DNA of 64,000 nucleotides. It comes from JAWWPY01 sp963822825 (GTDB lineage: Bacteria > Actinomycetota > Actinomycetes > Streptosporangiales > Streptosporangiaceae). The stretch covers positions 124,001 to 188,000 of the forward strand of contig CAWGIW010000001.1 in NCBI GenBank assembly GCA_963822825.1, in the 5' to 3' direction. Each line of letters starts with the position of its first letter. The stretch's first letter is position 1. Below, one piece after another: positions 8,295 to 17,615 of this stretch. A program made the translations under genes and the position numbers. The notes below the pieces were generated by a model. It did not search any database and was not told where the DNA came from. It saw nothing but the letters and a program-made list of their open reading frames with translations.

Positions 8295-8893
8295 CGCATA
8301 TACCTCCGCCCAGAAACCGAACAATTCGCCATGCTTACCACTAAAGGTTCCTTGGCCCTTGAGTCCCGGACGAGGTTCCCATATCTGGTCGAGTTGTCAA
8401 CCTAACACTTGGCCCCACCTGGCCCAGGTCCGTTCGGTGGCCACATGCTGCCGCGGCCGTGGTGATGGCGGCATGCGTGACGAACCGCAGGCCAGCGGGG
8501 GGTCATGATGACTCGCAGGGATGACTACAGGACGTAGGTCTGGGGCTTATATACCGGTAGTTCCCTCTTGGTTGCGATTGGGACACTATTCGGCTTTCGG
8601 CGTGATTGGGATGAAACCTAAGAATCGCACAATCGGTTTACTTAGTAATGTTAGAGCTGCTTGTCAACCGTGTTGGGCCGATGGGCGTCCTAGCGGTAGG
8701 TTCGGGAGCGAGCCAGCTGCCCGGCCGGGACGGCAGCCACGATGGTAGAGGCCTTATGGTGATCAATGCGCATGCCGACCAGAGCGATCCGGACATATCC
8801 GGCGAAACGCGCTCCTGGGAGCTGGCGAGGTGATCGTTACGGTCACCTCGCCAAGTCCTTAACAAAGATGCATAACGACCGTTTACGAGGACG
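8295..8893. other. Divergent intergenic region of the signalling island
   Basis: These 600 bases separate the PycTM-like gene from the Crp gene. Apart from the palindrome at 8824-8852 I see no gene. Base composition is less GC-rich than the flanks, in keeping with promoters in both directions. Confidence 0.5.
8824..8852. promoter_or_regulatory. Crp-like palindrome upstream of the Crp gene
   Basis: GGCGAGGTGA and TCACCTCGCC form perfect 10-bp arms around 9 bases, ending 41 bases before the Crp start. The inner GGTGA/TCACC halves resemble Crp half-sites (TGTGA/TCACA), but the 9-base spacer is longer than the usual 6. It may be an autoregulatory operator. A terminator is less likely because no gene precedes it and no T-run follows. 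Confidence 0.5.
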
Positions 8894-9604
8894 GTGCCAA
8901 GCGCCGTGTCAGCTCACCAAGGCAACGACGTGAACAGGTGGGCGCCGGGAAGCCTGCTTGCCTATCTGTCCGAAGCCCAGCAGCAGATTGTCCTGAAGCT
9001 TGGCTACGCCAGGCAATATCACACCGGCGACGCCCTGCTCAGCCAAGGCGATCCATCGAACTTCGTAATCATCATCGTCGACGGCTACGTAAAGATCTCA
9101 GCGGTGACGGACGATGGTGCCGAGTCGCTATTGGCTATTCGCGCGGCCGGAGACATTATCGGTGAGTTCGCCGCCATGGACGGCCTTCCCCGCTCGGCTA
9201 CCGCTCGTGCCGCCGATGCGGTGGTCGCACGGGTTGTGACCAAGCCGGAGCTGGACCGTTGCCTACGAGATAATCCCGATATCGCCCACGCGCTTAACCA
9301 GGCGATCACCGCCAAACTACGTATGGCGACACAGCGCCGGGTGGACTTCCGCCGGGACACCAAGGCCCGCCTCGCCCAGGCGTTAATAGAGCTGTATTAC
9401 GGGTCGCCCGGGAAGCGCCGCGAAGGGAAAGTGACAGTACTCGTCACCCAGTCAGAGCTCGCCGGGCTGGTCGGGGCGTCCGAACCGGCGGTGCACAAGG
9501 CTATCCGCGCGCTCCGAGATGCGGGAGCGATCGGCACAGGTTACGGACAGCTGATTATTCACGACATCAGGACCGTGCGACAGATCGCGGAAGGTTGTGC
9601 GTAG
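8894..9604 (+). CDS. Crp/Fnr-family cyclic-nucleotide-responsive regulator
   Basis: The 236-residue protein has an N-terminal cNMP-binding beta-roll (about 25-120) and a C-terminal winged HTH (about 180-225, TQSELAGLVGASEPAVHKAI). The phosphate-binding cassette is intact: GEFAAMDGLPRSATARA keeps the Glu that binds the ribose and the Arg that binds the cyclic phosphate. It lacks Fnr-type cysteines. It sits 180 bases before a cyclase-like gene on the same strand, so a cyclic nucleotide is the likely ligand. The GTG at 8894 follows GAGGA closely; a GTG at 8905 or 8931 is possible. Confidence 0.85.
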   Translation: MPSAVSAHQGNDVNRWAPGSLLAYLSEAQQQIVLKLGYARQYHTGDALLSQGDPSNFVIIIVDGYVKISAVTDDGAESLLAIRAAGDIIGEFAAMDGLPRSATARAADAVVARVVTKPELDRCLRDNPDIAHALNQAITAKLRMATQRRVDFRRDTKARLAQALIELYYGSPGKRREGKVTVLVTQSELAGLVGASEPAVHKAIRALRDAGAIGTGYGQLIIHDIRTVRQIAEGCA

Positions 9605-9786
9605 CATGCGGCGCGCCTTGACCGGCACCTGCGCCGTCAAGCTGCCATCGGGCCACCGGCAGCCTGCCTTCGGCAGCGCAACAGCCGGAACACACATAAA
9701 CGCGAGATCACGTATTCCTACAACGTCAGCCACCGCCCCTCCGAGGGACGCTGGCCATGGCGTCGATCGCTGGAGGGCTGGTACTG

Positions 9787-10556
9787 ATGACGACGGAGCG
9801 GAGCGGATACGGCGTGCGCAGGATGTGCATTGCCGTTGACCTGGAGCATTACAGCCGGCGGACCGATGCCGGGCAGATCGAGGCGCAGCGAGCCATGGCC
9901 GGCTGGTGCGTGAAGCGGGCGAGCGTGGTGGGCTGGAACGCGCCCAGTGGCTCACCCAGGAACGGGGGGATGGCGAACTGGCGCTGCTGCCGCCGGGTAT
10001 CAACGAGGCGCACGTGATCACCTCGTTGTGGCGGGAGCTGAGGGAGGGGCTGCACCGTTACAACCGGCACGCCAACGCGGCAGCCCGGCTCCGGATGCGT
10101 ATGGCGGTGCATGAGGGGCAGACCTACGTCGCCGACAGCGGATTCGCCGGGGACGCCATCAACACGGTCTGCCGGCTGTGTGACTGCGCTGAGGCGAAGG
10201 ATGCGCTGAGCAGCACCGTGGGCGACCTCGTGCTCATCGTGTCCGACCGCATCTTCTTCGACGTAATCCGCGGCTACGACGCGCATGATTTACCTGCCTC
10301 AGGCTTTGCCGAGGTCACCGTGGACATGCCGGACAAGGGGTTCCGCGCGCGGGCGTTCATCTGCAGCGGCGGTGGCACCCCCGGGGCCGCTCCGGGCGAC
10401 GAGCCAGCTGAGCATGGCCGCCCGTCACCGTCCGCGGGTGCTCCACCGCAGCAGTCGGACGACGGCGCCGCGGGCATCAGGATCGGGTCAATTGGGCGGG
10501 TCGACGGGGGGATCGTCGGCCGCGATATCAAGCACTACTACGGGGATGCGCGGTGA
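9787..10556 (+). CDS. Class III nucleotidyl-cyclase-like protein (one frameshift)
   Basis: The start ATG at 9787 has GGAGGG about 9 bases upstream. Residues 12-30 give CIAVDLEHYSRR with the first metal-ligand Asp. The frame then breaks near 9905-9915 and continues as REAGERGGLERAQW, with ERGDGELALLPP (second Asp) and AGDAINTVCRLCD, holding the Asn and Arg that stabilise the transition state in class III cyclases. The catalytic set therefore looks complete once the one-base break is repaired. After a Pro-rich linker the last 25 residues form a Gly-rich hairpin ending VDGGIVGRDIKHYYGD. Its stop overlaps the next start (GTGA). The nucleotide made, if any, is unknown; Pycsar cyclases belong to the same fold. 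Confidence 0.65.
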
Positions 10557-12756
10557 GCGAGGACGACCCGCCGCAGGACGCGCCCCAGGAGAACGGGCCG
10601 CCGGAGGACGCGCCGCCCGGGACGGCCGATCAGGGGAATGGTCAGCCCGTCGCGCCGAAGCCGACCGGACCCCAGCCTGGCCCCTGGGATGGCAGTGCTG
10701 CCGAGGTGCCAGCCGCGGACGGCGAGGCCGGGCCTGAGGAGGCTAAACGCCCGGAGGTGACCGACGAGAAGGAAGAGTCGCTCGACTTCGACAACGTCAC
10801 CGCGCGGTGGCTCCGGTTTGACTTTCCGCAGGTGGGATCCATCCGTGACGTCGCTGGCCGCGACATCGTCTACAACTTCGGGCTACAGGCCGGGAAGCGG
10901 GCCCCCGGCCGGATCAGCGCCACGGATCTGGACCGGGCCGCACGTGTCCATGTCACCACGCTGTCCGACGCCCTGCTGCAGCGGAGCGTCCTGGCCGATG
11001 GGGTGGTGTTCGCGTGCGGCCGGATTGGGACCGGGCGTAGGTCGTCGGCCACCGTCGTGCTGGACCGGCTCACCGGGAAGTCCCGCCCGGCCGACAAGGT
11101 CACTGTCCTGGACAGCCTGGCGGACCGGCTCGAGCCCGGTCACGGGCACCTGCTCGACGCATCGGAGGAGACCTGGGTCGACACGATCACTGAGGCGCAG
11201 ATCGCCGGGGCCCGGGCGGCCCTCGGCGACGCTGGCTACCTGATCATCTTGGTCGAGGCGGACAGCGCGCGGTCGCTTCCTGGCACCGTCGTGGATCACG
11301 AAATGCCCGACCTGTCCGAGGTCCTGGTCTTTCAGTTGGCTGCGCGGCTGACACCCGACGGTGAGCTGGACCAGGCGGGTGCCCGCGCGCTCACTGCCGA
11401 GGCGTTCCGGACGGACCCCGCAACCGCGCGGTGGCACGACGAGATTGCCGGTACCGCGGCGGCCGGCCCAGCGAGGCGGTGCTGCTCGCCGAGGCAATCT
11501 GGGACTGGAGGGAGCGGCGCACCGCCGATCCGGCCGCCATGCCGCGCATCGACTACTTCCGTGAGCGGCGCCGCTACCAGCAGGCGGCGGATCTGCTGCG
11601 CCGCCACGGCGATGGTGCGGATTCGCCGCTCCGGCAGTCATATGCGATTTCCGCCGCTGTCCTCGACGGACTGGCGGTCAGCGAGGTCATCGAGGGAGCG
11701 GGGAAGCTGAGCACCCTGCTGTCCGAGGTAGAGCATCCGGGGGCGCCCGGCCACCGGGAGATCTTCGCGCAGCCGCTGGCTCGCTGGCTACGCCACGTGG
11801 AGATGGCCGTACCGCCTGCTGACCGGGGCAGCCGGGACAGCACCGTGGTGAAAATGCCGAGCCGGGAGTTGTCCCGGATCGTGATCGAGGTCGCCTGGCG
11901 GAGCTACGACGCTGCGCGCCCGCCGGTGCTGGAGTGGCTGATGAGCCTATGCCAGGAGCACCCCGATGACCGGGTCCGGATCCGCGCTGTCCAGGCCCTC
12001 GCGGTTATCGGCCAGCACGACTATCCGCTGATAAAAGGCCGAGTGCTCGAGGTGTGGTCGAGTTCCAACCGGCGGATTCAACACCAGGCGGCCGCGTGGT
12101 TGCTCGAGGCGATGGTGCTCGAGGGCACTGTGGCGGAGAAGGTGAAACTTCTGCTGCGGCGCTGGTCTCGGTCGGGCGATGTCCTCAAGCGGGCGGTCGC
12201 GGTGCGCGCGTACGGAACCGCCGTGGCACGAAGCGAGTCCTTGGACGCGATCCGCGGCGTCCGGTTTTCCGCCGCTGACCCGCGGCTGGATGCGCTGCCC
12301 GAACTAGCGCTCCGCGAGATGTACATGCTCGGGCTCACCCGGGAGGTGATGACCGAGCTGCCGCTCTGGATGCGCGGTTTCCCTCTGATGCGCGACCGGG
12401 CCGGCCGCGCCCTCGTGCGGATCTCCCGCGTCCGGCGCGTCCGCGACGGGGAGGCGCGCGAACCTTATGACCTGCTGTGGCGGCTGGGCAACACCCCCGA
12501 CGAGCTGGGGGTGGACATGGCCGAGGTGGTGAGCCTGTGGCATCTGGCCTGCCAGCATCCGACCTCTCGCGGCGCGGCCTGGCAGATGCTCGGCTTCTGG
12601 GCGCGGAGCTGCCGCGACCACCCCGAGTTGCGTGGCACCTTCACCCGGCTGGCTGACGAGTTCGAGAAGGCGGCCGACACCGATGAATTCCGCGCACGGC
12701 TCGGCGTTTACCGCCGCCGATGGACCGCGTATCTCGACAAGGAGGGCCAGACGTGA
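10553..12756 (+). CDS. STAND-like NTPase with altered P-loop and helical repeats (one frameshift)
   Basis: The N-terminal 75 residues are acidic and Pro-rich. A short Gly-rich hairpin (VGSIRDVAGRDIVYNFG) follows, then an NTPase-like core: CGRIGTGRRSSATVVLDRL looks like a Walker A with Arg for the usual Lys, and YLIILVEAD resembles a Walker B strand. The frame breaks near 11455-11475 and continues as GRPSEAVLLAEAIWDW, leading into about 430 residues of alpha-helical, HEAT-like repeats up to 12756. It starts inside the cyclase stop and its own stop overlaps the next GTG. The layout fits a sensor/scaffold NTPase of the STAND class, but ATP hydrolysis is doubtful with Arg in the P-loop. Confidence 0.55.
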
Positions 12757-13712
12757 GTTATCAACCCCCGACCCCGGATTCCTGGGAGACGCCAGACATG
12801 CCCGAGGCGGGTCGCCGCCTTAGCACACGCTGGTGGCACCACTGGTGGACGCGCCTCATCCGTTTCCTGTGGCACTCGCCAAAGGACGGCGCGGAGATGC
12901 CCACGGTGCCGCCGCTGGCGATGCCAGAGCTGCTTAACATCCATGAGCCAAGTGACACATTCACCATCGAGACCCCGGCAATGGGCGATGGCTTCAACTT
13001 CGTCGTCCGGGTCCGCTGCTCCTGGTGCGTGCAGGCCACCGCGACCGAGAAGGAAAAGGAGCAGAAGACCGCCGAGGTCCGCAAGTTCATCGAGACAAGC
13101 CGTGACACCACCCGTGAGCGCATTGAGGAGCGAATCCGGCCCGTCGCCCGCACGTTTCCGCCTTACCGGGCGGCCGAGGCCGAAGAGCTGATCAACCAGG
13201 AGATCGTCGACTGCCTGAATGATGGCGACGTCCGAGTGACCGTGCGGGCCTGGGTCGACGTATGTGAGCCCGTCCGCCAGGACCTCCAGAAGGTATGGCA
13301 GCAGCGCCTTGTGGCTGATGCAGACGGCGACATGAGTAAGGCCTACGTCGAGTTGCTCACCGCATTGCAGACGGCCTGGAGCCGCCTCCTGGTCACCGGC
13401 CTGGAATCAATGGGGACGGTGCCGGAGGCCCAGACAGCCTGGCTCGCCCCTTACGCTCTCGCTCTCGCGCAGGACCCCAAGAACGCGGCCGCGTACCTAA
13501 AGAGGGCTCTCGACGAGCGAGTGGATCACACCGAGAAGCTGCTCAGGGACCTCGGCGCGATGGTCGTGGACGACCGGATCGAGGCTATCGAGTTCGCGTT
13601 CCAGAGCGACTCGGCGCTGCGCCACCTGCTGACTTACCTCGGCGTCCCCGTCCCGGCAGAGAACGGCGGCGAAGGCGAGTCTGTCGGTGCTGGAGGTGCT
13701 GGGGATGCCTGA
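12753..13712 (+). CDS. Uncharacterised soluble protein of the cyclase operon
   Basis: This protein of 319 residues has no signal peptide or clear transmembrane helix. I chose GTG 12753 because it overlaps the previous stop (GTGA); an upstream ATG at 12720 lies within the previous gene. Residues about 60-100 form beta strands (DTFTIETP, GFNFVVRVRCSW) that recall the SPFH/Band-7 core. A long charged helical stretch (KEKEQKTAEVRKFIETSR) and a helical C-terminal half follow. The SPFH resemblance is weak and by eye only. Its last 8 bases overlap the next gene, so it is part of the operon. Confidence 0.6.
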   Translation: MSYQPPTPDSWETPDMPEAGRRLSTRWWHHWWTRLIRFLWHSPKDGAEMPTVPPLAMPELLNIHEPSDTFTIETPAMGDGFNFVVRVRCSWCVQATATEKEKEQKTAEVRKFIETSRDTTRERIEERIRPVARTFPPYRAAEAEELINQEIVDCLNDGDVRVTVRAWVDVCEPVRQDLQKVWQQRLVADADGDMSKAYVELLTALQTAWSRLLVTGLESMGTVPEAQTAWLAPYALALAQDPKNAAAYLKRALDERVDHTEKLLRDLGAMVVDDRIEAIEFAFQSDSALRHLLTYLGVPVPAENGGEGESVGAGGAGDA

Positions 13713-14952
13713 ACGTATGATCCGGTGGCTGGCTGGCGTCGTGGTCCTGGTCATCTGCGTCGCAGGCTGCGACCTGGGACTGACTCGTCCCTCAGCCAAA
13801 GCGGCGGCCTGCCCATGGCTGAGCTCCTCGGCCGCGTCGCAGCCTGCATCCGTGCAGTCCGACAGCATCGTGATGATCGACCTCAGCGCCTCCTTCTGGC
13901 CGAGGTCAGGCCGGTCAGTCGAACTGCCGGATGGCCCCGTGCAGCTCGCGGCCCAGGAACTGCTGACCGATTTCGACAGCGCGGGCACCAGACTGGTTTC
14001 CCTTGGTCTGTTCGACGGCTCCTCGGCCACGATCGACTGGAAGCTCGGCGGCGTGGCGCTCCCGGTGGCGACCGGCGACAGTCAGCAACTCCAGGCCGAG
14101 CAGGCGACGGCCGGCCATTGCCTGACAGGCATCCTGACCGCGGCGGCCAGCACCGCGCCGCAGACGCCTGGCACGGATGAGGTGGCCGCGCTGGCCGCGG
14201 CCGGGAAGCAACTCCAGGGCCCGCGCGCGCACGCCCATGTCGCCCTGATCACCGACGGGCTGTCCAACACCGGCTGCCTGAATCTGAGCAAGGTTATCCG
14301 GCAAGGCCTGAAGGCGCCCGCGGTCCTGGCCTCCTGCCCGGAACACGCCAGCCTGGACACGCTCCGCGGCATCAGCCTGCGCTTGTTCGGGATCGGCTAC
14401 CAGGCGGCGAACCCGCCGCTCAGCACCGCCGAACAGACCTGGGTAGAGAACTACTGGCAGGACCTGTGCGCAGCGCTGGGCGTCGCCTCGGCCGATTCAT
14501 GCGTGGCGCCGGCCGAGTCTGACGTCGCGCGTACCTCTTCGGTTTCGCGTCCCGCAGACCCGCCGATCGACTTTCCCACCGTCCCGGTCGGGGCAGGAAG
14601 CGTCCCGGTGCCCGCTGATCTGCTCTTCGCATTCGACTCCGCGACCCTCAGTGCCGCAGGCCGCTCCTACCTCGACATCCTGGTCCAGCAGATAGAGGCG
14701 GAGCGGCGCGCCATCACCAAGGTGGTGGGCTATACCGACGCGATCGGTACCCCCTCCTACAACATGGGCCTGTCGCAACGGCGGGCCGACGCGGTCCGCG
14801 CGTACCTGGCTACCCGGGGGTTCACTAGCGTCACTGCCGTGGGTGTGGGCGAGACCGACCCGGCCTGTTCCCCCGAGTACACCCCCAGGGGAGCGCCGAT
14901 CAAATCGTGCATGGCCAAGGACCGGCGCGTGCAGATCATCCTTGGAGGCTGA
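13705..14952 (+). CDS. Lipoprotein with vWA-like and OmpA C-terminal domains
   Basis: Starting at ATG 13705 the product has 415 residues. The signal peptide ends in the lipobox VAGC near residue 20. A von Willebrand A-like domain follows (SIVMIDLSASFW with the DxSxS metal site, then VALITDGLSNTG). The C-terminus is an OmpA/MotB peptidoglycan-binding domain: LLFAFDSATLSAAGRSYLD, VVGYTDAIGTPSYNMGLSQR and RADAVRAYL. It should sit on the outer face of the membrane and hold cell wall, perhaps anchoring the membrane complex made by the next two genes. It overlaps the previous gene and is one base from the next. Confidence 0.8.
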   Translation: MPERMIRWLAGVVVLVICVAGCDLGLTRPSAKAAACPWLSSSAASQPASVQSDSIVMIDLSASFWPRSGRSVELPDGPVQLAAQELLTDFDSAGTRLVSLGLFDGSSATIDWKLGGVALPVATGDSQQLQAEQATAGHCLTGILTAAASTAPQTPGTDEVAALAAAGKQLQGPRAHAHVALITDGLSNTGCLNLSKVIRQGLKAPAVLASCPEHASLDTLRGISLRLFGIGYQAANPPLSTAEQTWVENYWQDLCAALGVASADSCVAPAESDVARTSSVSRPADPPIDFPTVPVGAGSVPVPADLLFAFDSATLSAAGRSYLDILVQQIEAERRAITKVVGYTDAIGTPSYNMGLSQRRADAVRAYLATRGFTSVTAVGVGETDPACSPEYTPRGAPIKSCMAKDRRVQIILGG

Positions 14953-14953
14953 C

Positions 14954-16435
14954 ATGGCCGATGACGACGAGATCATTGACGCCGAAATCGTTAACGACTG
15001 GCAGCCCGGACCGAGTCGGCTCGTTCCCGCGGACACGATCCTGACCCCCTGCCATCATGGCTGCACCTGCGGACTGCATCAGCAGACCGTTTACGGAGAA
15101 CGGGTCCCGGAACACCCGCCGGTCGACCTCGACCACGGCGAGATGGCCCTGCTCGTCGAGGCCGCCGACCAGGCGACCCGGCTGCTGAACGACTTCCATG
15201 ACTACTTCAGGAAGCTCCGCGCGGTAGCTACGCGGACGCATGGCCAGGCCTGCCATGCACTGCGGGAACTCACCGTGCTGCTCGGCAGCGACGAAGCGGA
15301 ACGGGCGCGGGCCGAGCGTGACCGGGTTGAGGCGGCCTACGCTCACCTCACCGCGGCTGAACGCCAGCCCGCGCCGCGCTGGCTCAAGGCCACTGCGGTC
15401 GCGGCCGTACTGGGCATAGCCATTTTCGACGCCTACTTCTTCCAGCAGACTTTTCTGAACATCCTGCAGGTGGCAGTGGGCGACCCATGGTGGAAGCAGG
15501 ACATCGGACTGGTGGCGGCGCTCGTCCTGGCCTTCGGCCTCGTCGCCGCCGGGCGTGTCCTCGCCGGGCCGATCTGGCGAATGGGCTTGCGATGGCGGCG
15601 GACCGGGTCCCCAGACGACCAGCCGCCCCGCCGCGTTGTCCGGGTGGCGCAAGGCCTGGCCATTGGGGCAGCACCGGCCGCGACTTTCTTCGTACTCGGC
15701 TGGTGGGCGTCCGTGCGCGGTCAGGCTGCGGCGGACGCGGAGAGCGCGATCGTCAGCGGCGCATCTGTCCCTCCGCTGATTCCCAACGGATTGTCCGTCA
15801 TGCTGCTGCTGCTCAGCCTGGCCCTGACCGTCATCGTGCTCGAGGTGCTGATCTACAACCCGTACCAGGCCGATATGCGTCGTGCCGAGCGTGCGATGGC
15901 CAAGCTCCGCAAGCAGGTCACCACGAGCACCGACGCTGTGACCGAGGCGCTGGACACGCACGAGATCGCCTGGCGTGACCTGCGCTCCGCCCGCGACGAG
16001 GTCATCTCGTTCGTCCAGGCGGAGCTGGCGCGGCCCTGGCAGACGGTTATCCTGCCGGCCCGGCTGCGGCACGGGAAGGCCGGTCCGACACCGGCCGGGC
16101 CGAAGTGTGAAGTGAAGATCGAGATGCCCACGGTCATCGCGGTCAATGGCGACCTCGCTGGGGCCGACCAGGTGACGATCAGTTACCAGGTTTTCGAGGG
16201 CATCGCGCAGCCGCAGCCCGGCCCTGGACCGCTCGCCGAGGTGGTCCGCGCCGTCCTCGACCTCAGCCCCGACACGCTGCGGATCCAGCAGCGCCGCCTC
16301 GAGCGGGCCGTCCACGCTCAGCTCGGCCGGGTCGGGGACGCCGAGGAGACCGCGGAGGCCGGCCAGCACCAGCCACCGTCCGGGGATGCCGACGGTGATC
16401 GCTCCAGCAACGACAACCAGAGGGCCGAACGATGA
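14954..16435 (+). CDS. Four-helix membrane protein of the cyclase operon
   Basis: The 493-residue protein has a Cys/His-rich N-terminus (CHHGCTCGLHQ), a coiled-coil-like charged segment to about residue 135, four hydrophobic helices between about 140 and 300 (for example AVLGIAIFDAYFF, IGLVAALVLAFGLVAAG and VMLLLLSLALTVIVLEVLI) and a soluble C-terminal half with another coiled-coil stretch. The Pro/Gly-rich tail ends just before the overlapping start of the next gene (ATGA). The Cys/His cluster could bind zinc. I recognise no named family. Confidence 0.7.
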   Translation: MADDDEIIDAEIVNDWQPGPSRLVPADTILTPCHHGCTCGLHQQTVYGERVPEHPPVDLDHGEMALLVEAADQATRLLNDFHDYFRKLRAVATRTHGQACHALRELTVLLGSDEAERARAERDRVEAAYAHLTAAERQPAPRWLKATAVAAVLGIAIFDAYFFQQTFLNILQVAVGDPWWKQDIGLVAALVLAFGLVAAGRVLAGPIWRMGLRWRRTGSPDDQPPRRVVRVAQGLAIGAAPAATFFVLGWWASVRGQAAADAESAIVSGASVPPLIPNGLSVMLLLLSLALTVIVLEVLIYNPYQADMRRAERAMAKLRKQVTTSTDAVTEALDTHEIAWRDLRSARDEVISFVQAELARPWQTVILPARLRHGKAGPTPAGPKCEVKIEMPTVIAVNGDLAGADQVTISYQVFEGIAQPQPGPGPLAEVVRAVLDLSPDTLRIQQRRLERAVHAQLGRVGDAEETAEAGQHQPPSGDADGDRSSNDNQRAER

Positions 16436-17334
16436 GTGACGACTCGCTGCCGCACAGCCGGTGGCTCATCCGGGAGAGCATTGACCGGCTCGCCGTGAGC
16501 CACGACGCGGCGATCGTCACGGTCGAGGTGCTCGCCCGCTCCACCGCTGTGCGCAGCTCCACGAGTCCAGGGTCCACGCTGCCGCAGCGCATCACCGGCC
16601 GCCGCGGCTGGCCCCGTACCGTCTGGTTTGGCGTCACCACGCTGCTCACCGGATTGCTACTGGCCTGGATCTCCGTCCGGCTCGTGCAGCACCTGTCCAC
16701 CGCGCCGAATGCGGTGGCGGTCCTGCCGGGCCTGTTGCTCACTGTGGCGCTGGCCACTTCGGCCCTTCAGTCCGCTAACCATGGAGAACGCCTGCTGAAC
16801 GCAAGGACGTTCCCGGCTGCCTGGCCGTGGACGTTGCTGGCGGCAGCGACGATCGGCTCAGTTGCCTGGATCACATTGTGGCTGGTGCTCACCACCGACA
16901 CCGCCGCGTGGGTGGCTTTCACCTGCGGAGTTTCGCTGGTCGCAGCCGTGGTGGCCGGGATGCTCGCCCTCGCCCGCCCGGGGCAGCCAGCGCTAGCCGC
17001 CACCCCCCGAGCCCCCCGACTCCCGCGCCGCCTGCGAGCCCAGCGTCGGCGCGCCCAGCGACGACTGCGCGAGCACACTCGCGACTGGAACCAGATCGTT
17101 CACCAGTACGGCGTCGCGATCGCCGACTCCGATGCGGCGGCTTTTGCCCTCGCGCGCCTGCTGGCCGACGAGGCCGACCTGCCGCTGGAGGGCATCGATC
17201 CCTATAACACGCTAATCCTGACCGCATTGCGCAAATACCACCCGGCGCCGCTCACCGCCAGTTTCGACGCCGCCGTAGGGCCCCTGAACGAATTCAGACA
17301 CACTACCGGGCAGCAATTGGTGGGAACGCCTTAG
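16432..17334 (+). CDS. Four-helix membrane protein, last gene of the cyclase operon
   Basis: The 300-residue protein has four predicted transmembrane helices between about residues 60 and 180 (WFGVTTLLTGLLLAWI, VAVLPGLLLTVALATS, WTLLAAATIGSVAWITLW and FTCGVSLVAAVVAGMLAL). A strongly basic segment (RLPRRLRAQRRRAQRRLREH) and a helical C-terminus follow. The start overlaps the stop of the previous gene. It is about the same topology as its neighbour, so the two may form a heteromeric membrane complex. No family is recognised. Confidence 0.7.
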   Translation: MSDDSLPHSRWLIRESIDRLAVSHDAAIVTVEVLARSTAVRSSTSPGSTLPQRITGRRGWPRTVWFGVTTLLTGLLLAWISVRLVQHLSTAPNAVAVLPGLLLTVALATSALQSANHGERLLNARTFPAAWPWTLLAAATIGSVAWITLWLVLTTDTAAWVAFTCGVSLVAAVVAGMLALARPGQPALAATPRAPRLPRRLRAQRRRAQRRLREHTRDWNQIVHQYGVAIADSDAAAFALARLLADEADLPLEGIDPYNTLILTALRKYHPAPLTASFDAAVGPLNEFRHTTGQQLVGTP

Positions 17335-17552
17335 CGGAGAGAAGGTCGGAGGGACGAAGTCGGCAGACGGTGTGGGTCAACGCTGCGCGGAGTACTGGGC
17401 TCCTTGGCCAGCCTGCCGACAGCTTGGCTGGCCGTCCAGTGGCAGCGGCGCGCCCGCCCAGCGCGGTGGTGGTCAGCGAGACAACGCCCTCCCTCGCGCG
17501 CCGTAGTTCGCCTGGCTCAGCGTGCCGAACACTCCGGTGCCAGAGGTTGTGT

Positions 17553-17615
17553 TGAGCCTCCCCCCGTGTGATGGACACCCGACCTGCCAGGCTGTGCCTG
17601 GCGGAGGGAGTCCCG
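17553..17615. repeat. Left terminal inverted repeat and leader of the IS3-type element 17553-18842
   Basis: TGAG at 17553 opens a terminus that pairs with the reverse complement of the bases ending at 18842, sharing the CCCCCG and GGACAC blocks. Confidence 0.7.

Noticed and set aside
14936..16369. 477-codon minus-strand frame opposite the four-helix membrane protein
   Set aside because: GC-skew shadow; the plus-strand frame has membrane helices and operon overlaps, while the antisense product is low-complexity Gly/Arg/Asp.
9787..17334. Zorya system
   Set aside because: The vWA/OmpA lipoprotein and membrane proteins recall ZorA/B, but there is no recognisable MotA-type channel protein and no ZorC, ZorD or ZorE.
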